The position numbers and the translations under genes were made by a program. The notes beneath the pieces are model-generated. The model saw only the letters and a list, made by a program, of their open reading frames with translations. It made no database searches and had not been told where the DNA came from. From contig OX387612.1 of the NCBI GenBank assembly GCA_947568835.1, positions 11,534,001 to 11,598,000 of the forward strand: a stretch of DNA of 64,000 nt, written 5' to 3'. The DNA comes from Protonemura montana (taxonomy: Eukaryota; Arthropoda; Insecta; Plecoptera; Nemouridae). Below are positions 44,283 to 56,589 of this stretch, one piece after another. The first letter of the stretch is position 1; the number at the start of each line of letters is the position of its first letter.

Positions 44283-47200
44283 TCAAAGATCGTTGTTTGA
44301 AATGAATCGATTCCCCTCGGAATTTTTCCCGGAGTATTTGTACCGGCACTTGCCATACGCCCCGACGCTGGACACAGTCCCAGTCCCAGTCCCGGTCCCA
44401 GTCCCAGTCCCGAACCCGGTGCCGGTCCGGGAGCCCGGCAGCGGAGAGTAAACACCCACAGAATCATCGCTGTCCTCGTCTGAAGTCTGGTGACAGAAGA
44501 ATGCAATGAGATATTTAGACTCAATACATATAACCTTTAGATGAAATCTTAATTTAAACAGGGAAATCTCATTAAGATAATTATTTAATTATTATCATTG
44601 TGTTCAAATACGCATTTAAAATAAAATCTGATGTATTTTTTCTTTTTATAATTCGATCATAACTTTTCTATTTCTATTTGTTTTAAGAATGGCTAAAATA
44701 TGAATTCTCGTGGCGTGATTAAAACGGGCTGTGATTAACTACAGGTAGTTCTGACGTCATTTTGTTGTATCCTTTGCGTTTGCTTCTGTTTCTTGACGTC
44801 ATACTGACGTCAGATTTCACTTCATGTCAGAAAAAATAGCGACCCTCGTTTCCGTAAGAGATTCAAACGCAAACATTTTAAACAGAGATATTTTATTCAA
44901 AATTGGATTTAGAAGAAAATAAAAAAATACGTGTTCATTATTTTCTCACAAAAGATAAAATAAAAAAATGGTTTTAAATTTAAAGAGATTTCCCTGTTGC
45001 GAACGCTTGCAATGCGCGGGGTATTTTATTATTAACAACACTATAACCGTCTCAAAAATTGATGCCCAAACAAAAATCCATCAATTTTTGAGACGGTTAT
45101 AATGTTATTAATAATAAAATAACCCGCGCATTGCAAGCGTTTGCAATTTAAATAAGATTTCATCCTAATACAGCAACGAATCCAACGTCAAATTGGAGTT
45201 ATTCGAGTTTGACAGGCTGTGACGTGATATGGCGTCACTAGAATCAGAGTGACTGTGAGTATTCACAGCCTCTTGGTTCTACTCCTTGGAGAACTGTCAT
45301 TCTCATCAAATACACTGAAATCGTCTCAAAAAGCCAGTGTCCAAGTAGCTCAATTGGTTAGAGCAACACCCGCAACAGGTGGAGATCGGGGTTCGAGTCC
45401 GCGTTTGGACATCAATTTTTGAGACGGTTATAGTGTTTATAATAATAAAATACATCTTACCTTAGTATTAATTTTTATAAAAACAATAAAAAAAACTGGG
45501 TTTTTCATGCTCAGTGAAACAACGAGTTTTTCCAGAAGTTTTGCAACTGATGTTTTGCTTTGTCAACGACGTTGATCAACCCCTGACCAAGTAACGGGCA
45601 TAAGTTGCAAGACGTCGGGAAAATATATTAATTTTTTTACCGAGCGATTCGGAAGTTCTAGAAATTTCTCGACCCCAAACGACGCCAATTTCTTTCTTTC
45701 TCTGTTTATTTCTTATAATTATTATTATATTATTTATTTCTTTGTCCTTTGCCAAAACATCATTTTTTTTTTTTTTTTTTTTTTTTCGAGACATGTATGC
45801 TAAATATTGTGTGAATGAACTTAAATTACTAAATGCACGAGAGTTTTAATTATCAATTAACAATTTCCAGCGCCTGTTTTTACTGTTTTATGCGACAACG
45901 ATCATGACATGTGATTATTTTACAATGGAGAATAAACAATACAAATTTACAACACAATGAACCTAACCTAAATGAAGGGATGACGAGACTTACGTGGTTT
46001 TCAGAAGGCAGTGATGTATTGGTCAATGGACGCGGGTGTACGCAGTCCACCCACTATTAATTTTATTTTTGGCCGTACCCCCACTTTGAACTTTTGAGGG
46101 AACGCAGGCGAACGCACGGGAAAGCAGTATTAAATTATGATTATTCGAAATATCCTGCACTTCTTTATTTTCAAGGCGAAAATATCCCAGTTAAGGGTTT
46201 TATTCCTAATAAAACCTAATATTCCTAATAAAACCTAATATTCCTAAGTAATGTATTGTATTGTAATTGTATTGTATTCACCATGGCTTCTGAGCTAATA
46301 ATAAAACCATTGATTGATTGATTGATTGATAATCCACTTACTTGAAAATAAACCTACCAAGAATGCCACTGTATGCGAACGTACCTACTAAGAGTCGGTA
46401 GGCTGGAACTGCCTGCGTCGCGACTTGCAACAAAGGGGTTAGTTAGAATCATATTACTGTTATCACTTAGGGAAGTCGGTAGCCGCTTTCGCGGCGTCGC
46501 ACGGCGGTGCAAGCTCTCAGAAGCAAGCCCGCTTCAAATAATAAGAATTCGCAGGAAAGACAAAAATACAAACCATAACCAAAATGCCACATACGAGCCA
46601 CACTGGACGAGTTAGTTCAATTCAAGATACAGAAGAGGAAGCAAGTGGATTTGCATTCCCTTTCGGGCCTTGCTCCTCCTAAAAAACCAAAATTTGGTTT
46701 GGGAGAAGTTGAAGACACCACCAACGTCGAATGAAGAAGAGCTTAATGAAAAAGAGTCATTGTCGAAACTGATGTAATCTCCTCAACGCGAAAGTACGCG
46801 CATATCTATGGATAGTTTCAACAAAAATTTAAACCAGTATTCGATTAAAATGATTGACTTTCTTTTACCAGATTCCCGAATCCCCACCAAATTTCAAGAC
46901 TGCAACAATGTGGGAAGGTGCTGACATGAGAGGGCGGCATTAATTTAATTTTCTCAAAATCATTACGTAATTAAAAATGCAGTTCTGACCATGTCATTCC
47001 AAGCCCAATTTCATCGTAAACTCGTAGATTGACTCCAAAAGAAACCTTAGAATCAAAATTCACTTGGAGCTGCGCCCGAAGCCCCCTATTTTCCACTCTT
47101 TCGGTGCATTCGCCTTGGGTCTCCTCCTCCTCCCCCCCCCCCACCCACCCCGCCCGCCGACACAAAAAAATGTGTAATTTTTGCGTACCCCCACTAAAAA

Positions 47201-50200
47201 TTTTACGAATACAACAATTTCCAGCGCCTGTTTTTACTGTTTTATGCGACAACGATCATGACATGTGATTATTTTACAATGGAGAATAAACAATACAAAT
47301 TTACAACACAATGAACCTAACCTAAATGAAGGGATGACGAGACTTACGTGGTTTTCAGAAGGCCTGACGATCCGCATGAACTGCCCCTTGGTGCGAGCGT
47401 CATCTCGTTCTCTTGCACTGACTGCGCTCGAGTCCAGGAAACGGAGGCCGGGAACGCGATACAGAACGTAAATCCTGAAGGAACGACTACGGTTAAATTT
47501 TGTTTTTATGTCACAGAACATTGATTGATTGATTTCCTTTATTAGTTTAAATAAAATAAAACATTTACAAGCCATGAATCCCGTTAGGGATCGTCAGGTT
47601 AGTACATAAAAGTAATATTAATAAAATACAGTTATAATGATAATGATAATTCTGATGGTTTAGTGGTAATTCAAGTGTGGTAGAGTAATACCGTTGAGTG
47701 TAGGTTGTAGGTAGAGAAACAACGTCAATGTTAAAGTCTCTGCGTGAAAGATGGCTGCCAGATGACTACCTTACCGACAAAAATGCAGAGTACCGGAACA
47801 TCACGTTAAGTGGAGCCACTGTCGTATGAAATTTAATTTCGATATTTCTCGTAAGTTAACTCGCTTTTGAGACTTTTCATGCTCAAAAAATCTCCATCAA
47901 TGTTTACCTCAACGATTGATATATACGTAACGATATTAAAAAGCGAGTAACCTACGAGAAATATCGAAATTAAATTTCATACGACAGTGGCTCCACTTAA
48001 CGTGATGTTCCGGTACTCTGCATTTTTGTCGGTAAGGTAGTCATTTGGCGGCCATCTTTCACGCAGAGACAGTAACATTGACGTTGAAACTCTACCTAGA
48101 ACCTACACTCAACGATAGTATGCTTCGTTAGCAAGGAAGTTTTTTAGGGATCGTTTAAATTTGAGTGGGTCTTTGATATTTGTAAGACCAGAGGGAAGTT
48201 TGTTATAATTTTTGAATGGATATAATCTGAGTTTTGTTGAATTTGTTTAGTTCTCTTAAATTGGACGTTTAGCATTTTGCTTTGTCTGGTGTTGTGTTTG
48301 CGAATGTTATTATTGTTGTGCTCATTTACTTTCAATTTTTTGGCCACGTGGTTATGGATGATTGTGATGGATGATTGTGATGGATGATTGTGATGGATGA
48401 TTGTGTGGATGATTGTTGATTTAGACTGAAGCTTTCTTAAATAAGTAAAAAGTTTAAATGTAAATCTGATTTTTTTTTAGAATATTCGTGTAAAAATCTT
48501 TTCTTAAATCTTTTAAAACATCATCATATGAGCTTGATATTATTTAGAGCTCTGCCATGTATGTTACCGGTAAGTAAGGTAGTCCTGTTCTTCGAGTTCA
48601 CAGTCTGACAGCTGATCTGGACACGCTGGGTTGCCTAGGAGACTCAGGTAGTACAACGACGGGACTTTCTCTGTCAATTGCGACAGCACAAGCTCCAAGT
48701 TCGTGATCTGGAAGATACGTTAACTGCTCAATGAATGGATGCACATATCAAAGTGAAGACTAGATTTGTCAATACAAAAAAAAGTTTAACCTGTTTTAAG
48801 ATTTTTTTTTGTATTTTTGTGTTTGCTTGCATGCCATACTGGACCGTTTTGAAGCAAAATTTTCAGGAATTCTTAGAAATCTCTGAACTTTGATATGATA
48901 GGATTTTGAAAACAAATTAATAAATGACAAAACACTTAACAAAACTTGATGAAATTTTGTTAATATGTTGACCGCATTGAGAAATGGCATGCATAAAAAA
49001 TTACAGAGCTGCAAGTTTTAGCAAGTGTTTTTTGGAATTTTTAAAAGTAGGTCGAATCATTTGGTTTGTTGCTGCTTTTAGTCAAAAGCTCTGCAGTTAA
49101 ATTTTTGAATAGTAAAAAGTGACCACCACTTTTATTGGTACAGTTGTTATTGATTCGATATATAAATATTTTTTTTAACAACAGTAAAGCATAGTATTGA
49201 AAATAAATTTAAAGCCTAATGATAACGCCACCAAGAATTCAGAATAATAAATAGTCTAATATAGCTATGCTATTTTACATACTTTGTTTTTATTTAGCGA
49301 AAGCGTATGCAATCGTAAGAGTGAGGGCAAACGGATTGTGTCACTCAAGTTGTTGTTGTCTAGAACAAGTTCTTCCAAAAATTCAAACTTTTCCAATCCA
49401 GCCAAAGAGACGAGAGAGTTGAAGCTAAGATCGAGTCTTTTCGTTTGTCGGCCGTAGAGCTTTGCAAGTACTGGAGGAAGTAGTCGACAATCTTTGCCTA
49501 CGTAGCTGAGCTAGGGAAGAAAAGAAATCACGATTAGATTGTGTGGTATTTAAAACTGTCTAAGTATGGCGTCAACAATATCTATGCTTGAGAACCAAGA
49601 GGATTCAATAGCATAATTCTCTATTAATTGCCAAATTTTACCGAAAGCTGCAAAAAAGAACACTGCAGCACTTAAAGTTAAATATTTTTTATTTTATATT
49701 TTTTTATATTGTAACCCAGTGGATGAGCTGTAATCAATAAACCAAATACATACATATTACCTGACAGCTAAAATATCCAGTCGATATATCAGAAAGGATC
49801 GAGAAATAAATGTGCGATTCTTGAACTTCTATTGCTCCCAGTTTTTTAAATCTTTCTAAACGTGCGTCATCAAACTGCCCCGCGTTCTTGCGTCTAGTAC
49901 ATATTCTGACAGTTTCCAAATCTAAAATAAATATATAACTGTTAGTAGCTTCTGTTGTAAGTGACATACAAAATGTGTAGAGAAAGAAAGGTTAGAGGTT
50001 AAGATTTCATTCTTTGAAATATTGATCTCTAGGTACTTTAGTAATCGGATTAGGTATTTAACTCAATAAGTTTGGTTTAAATAACCTCCCGGTGGTGAGT
50101 TTTCAGTGATCAAGTGATTAAAGAGTAATGTAAGCAGAGAAGGTATACAGACAAGCACTAAATACCCTAAAAACACTTGTATGGGTGTAGGTGACACCTG

Positions 50201-50305
50201 TCACGGCAATTTAAGCTATATCAAGCTATATATTGTAAAACATACTCGTTCCTTTTCGAACATAATAGCTCCCTTGTTCACGGTTTCTTCTACGTCTTCG
50301 TCCAT
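44283..50305 (-). CDS. LRMDA: LRMDA-like leucine-rich-repeat protein
   Basis: Exons in coding order: 49761-49921, 49283-49510, 48568-48707, 47348-47474 and 44283-44486; the joins are in phase. Leucine-rich repeats: [62 protein letters not shown]. An LRR cap follows ([20 protein letters not shown]) and a C-terminal motif [15 protein letters not shown]. This architecture matches leucine-rich melanocyte differentiation-associated protein. The last exon also holds a Gly-Thr run coded by a hexamer repeat. The N-terminus is unsettled. A candidate first exon (50246-50305, [20 protein letters not shown]) ends in the wrong phase for 49921; an in-frame ATG at 49967 would give about 301 aa. LRR protein of unknown biochemical role; the symbol follows the vertebrate gene. 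Confidence 0.8.
44559..44996 (-). mobile_element. Repeat X, copy 3, inverted, with CAGGGAAATCTC ends
   Basis: Bounded by CAGGGAAATCTC and its inverse GAGATTTCCCTG, which suggests a non-autonomous DNA transposon with 12-bp terminal repeats. No matching 8-bp flanks were found. CRE octamers TGACGTCA at 44752, 44794 and 44805. Confidence 0.75.
45020..45480 (+). mobile_element. tRNA-headed SINE with a single head
   Basis: Leader 45130-45335, then one tRNA-like head 45339-45410 and the tail CAATTTTTGAGACGGTTATA. In the head the acceptor strands GTCCAAG/TTTGGAC pair over 7 positions, and box A and box B are present. The anticodon loop has G where U33 is needed, and the T-stem has a mismatch. Upstream, GATGCCCAAACAAAAATCCATC sits between inverted phrases TTTTTGAGACGG. 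Confidence 0.85.
45859..47363. mobile_element. 1.2-kb insertion flanked by 151-bp direct duplication
   Basis: 45859-46009 and 47213-47363 appear identical, and enclose about 1203 bp (46010-47212). The duplicated piece includes the last 16 bases of an LRMDA-like exon and its GTAAGT donor. The insert has GTACCCCCACT direct repeats near both ends and a polypyrimidine tract (47120-47150). It looks like a transposable-element fragment, but no family was identified. Confidence 0.75.
47520..47690 (-). repeat. Dispersed repeat tail, single-unit copy
   Basis: Inverse of 36516-36640 (CATTTACAAGCCATGAATCC, AATATTAATAAAATACAGTT) plus about one unit (CAGAATTATC.., GTGTGGTAG) of the 84-bp array. Confidence 0.85.
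47692..48114. mobile_element. Palindromic MITE family P, copy 5
   Basis: Full-length, CGTTGAGTGTAGG to CACTCAACG, in an LRMDA-like intron and abutting the single-unit repeat. Flanks do not show an obvious 7-bp duplication. Confidence 0.88.
48350..48412. repeat. GATGGATGATTGT short tandem repeat
   Basis: Four to five units of about 14 bp inside an LRMDA-like intron. Confidence 0.9.
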
Positions 50306-50529
50306 ATTTAAATCAAATAATGAAAAATAACACTAAATGCGAAGCTACTGTCAGCTCTGAGGCACGTGACTGTCAGTTTTAAAGACCGGACCCAACCAGC
50401 AGCATATTCAGATTGAACATGCCGGATATTATAATACCCTTGAAGAGGCTACATCGAGAATTCTATGAACAGTTGAACATGCTAAACGGCATATTAAAAC
50501 ATACAGAGGTCCCTAGTGGTGGACGCAAG

Positions 50530-50960
50530 ATTTATGCCCGAATTTTCAAAACAGGTTTTTAAGCATCCAACACCCAACAAAGACACAAATTCTTGCTACC
50601 CTGAGTTACAAAACCGGCTGTAACTACCAAACGAAAACCAGGCCCAACTCAAAAATCTTGTACATTAAACAATAAGTTCATACAGAGGTACTTTTAGACA
50701 AAAGGAAAATTTGGACCGGATTTTCTGAAGGAGTTAAACGGCGTCCAAATCTCAACACCAATACGATTTCTTGATGACTTGACTTGAGTTACTAAACCGG
50801 CTGTAACTACCAAACGAGGGTCAGGCGCAACTAAAAAATCTTGGAAAATGATAAGAAAATAAAGAGGTGTTTGGTGCCGTCAGGCTCAAAGAATATTTGG
50901 GCCGGATTTTCTGAATGAGTCAAACGGTATCTAGAACCAGAAAACAAACACGATTTGTTG
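50530..50960. repeat. About 190-bp tandem repeat, about 2.3 diverged units
   Basis: Each unit contains AACCGGCTGTAACTACCAAACGA and GGACCGGATTTTCTGAA-like phrases (50608, 50713, 50784, 50899). It is the inverse of 3900-4035 in repeat R and of 4430-4530. Confidence 0.75.
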
Positions 50961-50999
50961 GTTACTTGAGTTATTGAGCAAGCGGTGATCTCACGAGGA

Positions 51000-52050
51000 T
51001 CTGTGTTTCCAACACGCCGAATCGTTCGGTGGCCACCCATCCAATACCTGACCCAGCGCAGTGTTGCTTAACTTTCATCCTTCTAACCTCTCTCCCGAAT
51101 AGAACTGGTCATGTGTATGATGGTCACCCATCCAAAACCTGACCCAGCGCAGTGTTGCTTAACTTTCATCCCTCCAACCTCTCTCCCGACCAGAACTGGT
51201 CATGTGTATGATGGTCACCCATCCAATACCTGACCCAGCGCAGTGTTGCTTAACTTTCATCCCTCCAACCTCTCTCCCAAACAGAACTGGTCATGTGTAT
51301 GATGGTCACCCATCCAATACCTGACCTAGCGCAGTGTTGCTTAACTTTCATCCCTCCAACCTCTCTCCCGAACAGAACTGGTCATGTGTATGATGGTCAC
51401 TCATCCAATACCTGACTCAGCGCAGTGTTGCTTAACTTTCATCCCTACAACCTCTCTCCCGAACAGAACTGGTCATGTGTATGATGGTCACTCATCCAAT
51501 ACCTGACTCAGCGCAGTGTTGCTTAACTTTCTTCTCTCCAACCTCTCTCCCGAATAGAATTGGTCATGTGAATGATGGTCACCCATCCAATACCTGACCT
51601 AGCGCAGTGTTGCTTAACTTTCATCCCTCCAACCTCTCTCCCGAATAGAACTGGTCATGTGTGTGATGGTCACCCATTCAAAACCTGACCTAGCGCAGTG
51701 TTGCTTAACTTTCATCCCTCCAACCTCTCTCCCGAATAGAACTGGTCATGTGTATGATGGTTACCCATCCAATACCTGACTCATCACAGTGTTGCTTAAC
51801 TTCATCCCTCCAACCTCTCTCCCGAATAGAACTGGTCATGTGTATGATGGTTACCCATCCAATACCTGACTCATCACAGTGTTGCTTAACTTCATCCCTC
51901 CAACCTCTCTCCCGAATAGAACTGGTCATGTGTATGATGGTTACCCATCCAATACCTGACTCATCACAGTGTTGCTTAACTTTCATCCCTCCAACCTCTC
52001 TCCCAAACAGAACTGGTCATGTGTATGATGGTTACCCATCCAATACCTTA
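51000..52050 (-). repeat. 5S-derived 91-bp array, about 11 units, no SINE body
   Basis: The head start GGCGTGTTGGAAACACAGAT (51020-51001) is followed, on the - strand, by box-A and box-C units repeated to about 52050. There the array passes directly into repeat R rather than the SINE body. Three consecutive units near 51705-51986 are almost identical, a recent local duplication. Confidence 0.92.
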
Positions 52051-52104
52051 ACAAATTATTACATGTATTACATTATTATGTAAAAAAATTACATGTTCTT
52101 ATTA

Positions 52105-53290
52105 GAGGTTGTTTCGTGCTTCAGTTTTGATTGGTTGGGTAGATTGATTAGGGTTTGATTGGTTCGGTAGATTGGTTAGGTTTTGGTGTAGAAGGGCCGT
52201 TTCTTTGTCGCTTTGACCATCGTTAGGGTCGCCAGAATTAGGTTGATTTGTTGTTCTAGTTTTCATGTCAATTTTTTTTTTGTCTTCTCTCATGTTGCGT
52301 TTTTTTCTTAGCTTGCCTTACGCCTAAAACATGTAATATTGTGGTAAATAAAACCAACGTAAAATCATAGCAGATTGGGTCATAAGGGAGAGTAGGGTTT
52401 CCTCAGATGCTTTGAGATTCATGTGACCAAATTTACAAGCCATAGGACTTTATCGCTCGCCTGCATAACGTTCCTGTTTGCACCCGTGGGGCCCGCCCCG
52501 ACGTTCGGTTTTCATGGTTTCCGCGCGTTTAAGTTAAGCTAATGCTGGGCGATTGATTATAATCTCCACAAATCACAGATTATAATCGGCCATGACCACT
52601 GACCTCACGGAACAAACGCTTGGAAATATCAAATGAATCACTCTCGCAGTCCGCAAGATTTACATGAACACAAACACGTGAATAGTAATTCAGATATTGT
52701 TAAAGCATTTGAATTGTATTTGATAGCGATATTATTGTCAATCTATGTATTGTGTTGTGATATAAAAATTTACAACCCTACAGCCATTTGATTGGGATCC
52801 CTGGTTGAAAAGGAATTCTACGAGTTTACTCTGCTGGTAAAACTGGAATTCCTGTAACTTTCACTTCCAAATTATCCTTCTGTGTAAAAGTATGTTCTTA
52901 TAATTTCACAATACTTTCGAGTTGGGCCGGGTTTTCGTCTGGTAGTTGCAGCCGGTTTAGTAGTTCACGCTTCTCTGTTAAGTTTCCTATTTTAGTTGAA
53001 ATTGTAAATGTTATTATTCTTTTAGTGCATTCTCAGCATATAAGTAATTGCTGTGTGTTTTTCTACTGATTTATGTCTTTTTTTGCCTGATTTAAGTTTT
53101 TTCGTGGTTATTTTTTAAGTTCTTGCAATATTTTTCATTTCTTTTTGTTCGAATTTGCGCCTATGGGTTTTTATCACATGGTCCATTGCCGACTTCTCGA
53201 TCGGCTCAGCGGGCATGATTATAGCCTCCTAAGGGGTACTTATATTTCCGCCATTTTCAATCTGAATGTGCCGCTAGTTGGAGTCCGGTG
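52105..53290. repeat. Dispersed repeat R, copy 2
   Basis: Same orientation and order as 3005-4345, with substitutions and small gaps throughout. It joins the 5S array on its left. Confidence 0.8.
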
Positions 53291-54660
53291 GCGAATAGGC
53301 CACTAACGCCCACGTGACTGCCCTTTGCTCTGCCCATCCAAAACACAACCATTTTTTGAATGTTGCTAAACTTCGGTGGCCGACGGTAAGCTATCATTTC
53401 AAGTTCCAATGAATGTACACAAACTTACTCCTCTTAAATACCACTTGTAATCCCTTCCAACGAATTTAGAGACAGCTGAAACAATGATTTGAATGACAGA
53501 GATGTGTGTGATCATTATCAATAATAGAAACGCAGTTTTATCAAAAAAGAATCTGCGTCAAGGCATCGATCAGCTGGCATGTAAACTAGCAGACTAAAAT
53601 GGTAAGTAACAGTGGTCAATGCAAATCTGTTAGATTCTCGAGTTCAAAAGACCACAGCAGTGCGTTTGGTGTATGGTCTTAAGAAACGGTAAACGATTGT
53701 AAACGAGCTTGATGTCAGATCTTAAAACAAAAAAACCCGCTCCATTCTGACAAATGTCTTCCTGAAGTGTTTTGCAGTGATAAAGTAATTACAATGATGT
53801 CAGTGTTCTTTGGTTTCTTGCACACCTTTTTATTTATTAGGTCGATTAACGGTTATTTAAGCAGAGTTGTTTTAGCCTATTAAATATGCGTGCTGGTTCT
53901 TTACAAAGTTTAGTGATCTCAGCAGGTCCATAGCAGTCACTGGCTCCTCTGGTACCTAAACTCAACAGACTCTACCTTACAGTTGTTGTAGCAATCATTG
54001 AATACAATGACAATGAATCGAAGGGTGAGTGTAATTGCAGTTTTGCTTATTTTTCTGTTACTAATAAGATATTTCTAGCATCAAGTTGTCTGAAAAGAAC
54101 AGTAATGCAGAGATTTATTTGTAATATTATCACAGGCATGGTAAATGGTCAGAGAATTCAGACTTGAGGGTTGAACGCAATTTCTCAGCGGCGCCATGTT
54201 CTTGCTTGGCTTGTTGTGTTTAACGACGCACTGTTTTCACAACGGGCTTTATGTCACTGAGCTGATGCCACTGAGCTGGGCTTTATGTCTACTCGTGAGC
54301 CGCTAAGAAATGCAGTAGGTGCTACAGATTTAACCACATAGTTGAGTGCATACAAATTATCGATTACTGCGACCAGTTTTTCTGCGAATAAAAAATAATC
54401 TGAAAAGTGGTTGTAAATATCTCTAATTATAACAAGAATTTTCCTAATTTAGAGGAATAATTTCTAGTAAGTTCCTGATAACAAAATACCTTTCAAATGA
54501 CTTCCAGCAAAAAGCTGGACCAAAAATTAATGGGAAGTGTTTCCCTAAAATTCCCTAAAACAGGGATGCAGTTCGCAGACCTGCCGTTCACTTAAAAACA
54601 AGAGAACGCCGCGCGTGCTCGACCAGTCGTGACAAAATCTGAATCGTTTCAGGAACACGT
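53290..54660. other. Upstream region of the secreted-protein gene
   Basis: No coding-like frame. A 5S-SINE tail scrap (GTGTTTAACGACGCACTGTT) lies at 54218. The 70 bp before the ATG are GC-richer and probably form the 5' UTR; CACTTAAAAACAAG near 54590 is a possible TATA-like element. Confidence 0.4.
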
Positions 54661-54661
54661 T

Positions 54662-56281
54662 ATGCAAAACCTGTCCGCGGCAGTCGTCGTCTTCGTCGTG
54701 CTCCTCTCCGCCGTCTCCGCCGTCTCCGCTGCCGATGGGTAAGAAATGGTACATAGGGGCAGGGTCCAGGCAAGGCTGGGACACGAGACATGGGACATGG
54801 AGGCAGGGTCCAGACAAGGCTGGGACATGGGACATGGGACATGGGGGCAGGGTCCAGGCAAGGCTGGGACACGAGACATGGGACATGGGGGCAGGGTCCA
54901 GGCAAGGCTGGGACACGAGACATAGGATATGGGGGCAGGGTCCAGGCAAGGCTGGGACATGGGACATGGGACATGGGGGCAGGGTCCAGGCAAGGCTGGG
55001 ACACGAGACATGGGACATGGGGGCAGGGTCCAGGCAAGGCTAGGACACGGGACATGGGACATGGGGACAGGGTCCAGGCAAGGCTGGGACATGGGACATG
55101 GGGGCAGGGTCCAGGTAAGGCTGGAACATGGGACATGGGGGCTGGGTGCAGGCAAGGCTGGGACACGGGACATGGGACATGGGGGCAGGGTCCAGGCAAG
55201 GCTGGGACACGGGACATGGGACATGGGGGCAGGGTCAAGGCAAGGCTGGGACATGGGAAATGGGGGCAGGGTCCAGGCAAGGCTGGGACACGAGACATGG
55301 GACATAGGGGCAGGGTCCAGGCAAGGCTGGGACACGAAACATGGGACATGGAGGCAGGGTCCAGGCAAGGCTGGGACACGAGACATGGAAAATGAGGGCA
55401 GGGTCCAGGCAAGGCTGAGACACGAGACATGGGATATGGGCATACAAGAGTCGAACCTGACCTTGGCTTAGCACAAGGTCACATGGTCCTAGTAACATCC
55501 TAATACCCAGTAAAAGCAATAAAATACACTTACTTTTTTTTGTTTTTTTTACTTTTTCAGTGAAATTATCGACCAACTTACACCCAGCCTGGCAACGCTG
55601 ACAAAGACAGAAACTGTCACCCTCACCATACCGCCATTAACCATCACAGAGACGTTCACGACGTCAGCAAAAGAAATCCACTTTCGTACCGTAACACAAA
55701 CTGAACAAGCGTGCTCCGACATTTCGCCAACCACGATAACTAAAACCATAGACGAGTACTCCTCGACACGTCTGGAAGAATGTCTTCGAGACATGAGTTC
55801 TATTTTAGGTGAGAAACCGACAAATATCGCTGGTGTTACCACAACTTTACCGGGATCAATGCTGCTGGAAACAACAGTCACAGAAGCGCCTGCAACTGTC
55901 ACCAATTATTTCACAGAGACCGTTACTTTTAGCGAATTTGAAACCTCTACAACTGTCAAAAGTGACAGTACAGATGAGTTTGTTGAATCGCTGACCACTT
56001 TGATGAAGCGTATTGCGGATATTTATCCGTTTGTTGAAGCAGCTGATAAAGTGGTGTTGGATTTGTTGACTTCTGTTGCTGATGTCAAGAGAGTTGAGTT
56101 GCAGTTGAAAGAATTGCCGAGAAATCAGAGGGAATTAGCTGTCAGTGAGTTGTTGGAGTTGACAGAATCTATAAGGGGGATGGTGAAAGAGGATGATAGC
56201 TATAAAAGAGTGGTACCTATTAATTTTATGGGATCTGTTAAGAGATTGGTTAGATATTTGCAAAGGTTGATTAGGTTTTGA
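54662..56281 (+). CDS. Secreted Thr-rich protein, two exons, 265 aa
   Basis: Exon 1 (54662-54738) starts MQNLSAAVVVFVVLLSAVSA and continues VSAADG, a clear signal peptide with an Ala-rich cleavage region. Exon 2 (55561-56281) joins in phase across GTAAGA and TTTTTCAG. Residues about 27-135 are Thr/Val/Glu-rich with repeated T-x-T-V-T-like phrases (LTKTETVTLTIPPL, ITETFTTSAK, NYFTETVTFSEFE), likely O-glycosylated. Only two Cys are visible. The last 115 residues look helical and charged (ELQLKELPRNQRELAVSELL) and end basic, RLVRYLQRLIRF. AATAAA lies at 56448. No known domain was recognised; the order of signal peptide, Thr-rich region and helical C-terminus suggests an extracellular or mucosal product. 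The intron is mostly a minisatellite. Confidence 0.82.
54755..55440. repeat. About 45-bp G-rich minisatellite, about 15 units
   Basis: Unit GGGGGCAGGGTCCAGGCAAG followed by GCTGGGACACGAGACATGGGACAT with variable length. It fills about 85% of the single intron of the secreted-protein gene. Strand-asymmetric G content is high. Confidence 0.95.
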
Positions 56282-56447
56282 GGGGATTTTTTGATGTGAT
56301 TTGCAATTTTTGGAAATATGTAATGACGTGTTGCGGGATTTTTTGTGTTTTTTACATTTCAGTCTGAGTGCCAGCGCTAATGTTAAACTGCTCGCCTGTA
56401 AAGATTGGTGTGGTTTTAAATTAGTAATGGATGGCACTCTGAAACTG

Positions 56448-56453
56448 AATAAA
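56448..56453 (+). promoter_or_regulatory. Polyadenylation signal of the secreted-protein gene
   Basis: AATAAA 167 bp after the stop codon. A second AATAAA follows near 56554. Confidence 0.5.
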
Positions 56454-56589
56454 CCCAATGGAAATATGACCGTATTTATTTATATAATTACAGCAAAAAA
56501 AAAAATTGTTATGCCTACATGTTGTTCCTGTTTTTCCTGCGGATTTTCATTGTAAATAAAAAAAAAACAAAAATCAATTGATCATAAAA

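Noticed and set aside
45339-45410. Functional tRNA gene
   Set aside because: The cloverleaf is nearly complete, but position 33 is G, the anticodon stem has four pairs, and SINE leader and tail flank it.
46373-46615. 80-codon frame [14 protein letters not shown]
   Set aside because: Lies inside the 1.2-kb insertion, with no similarity recognised and no supporting signals.
54649-55471. Long Pro/Cys/His-rich and Gly-rich frames
   Set aside because: They read the G-rich minisatellite in the intron of the secreted-protein gene on both strands.
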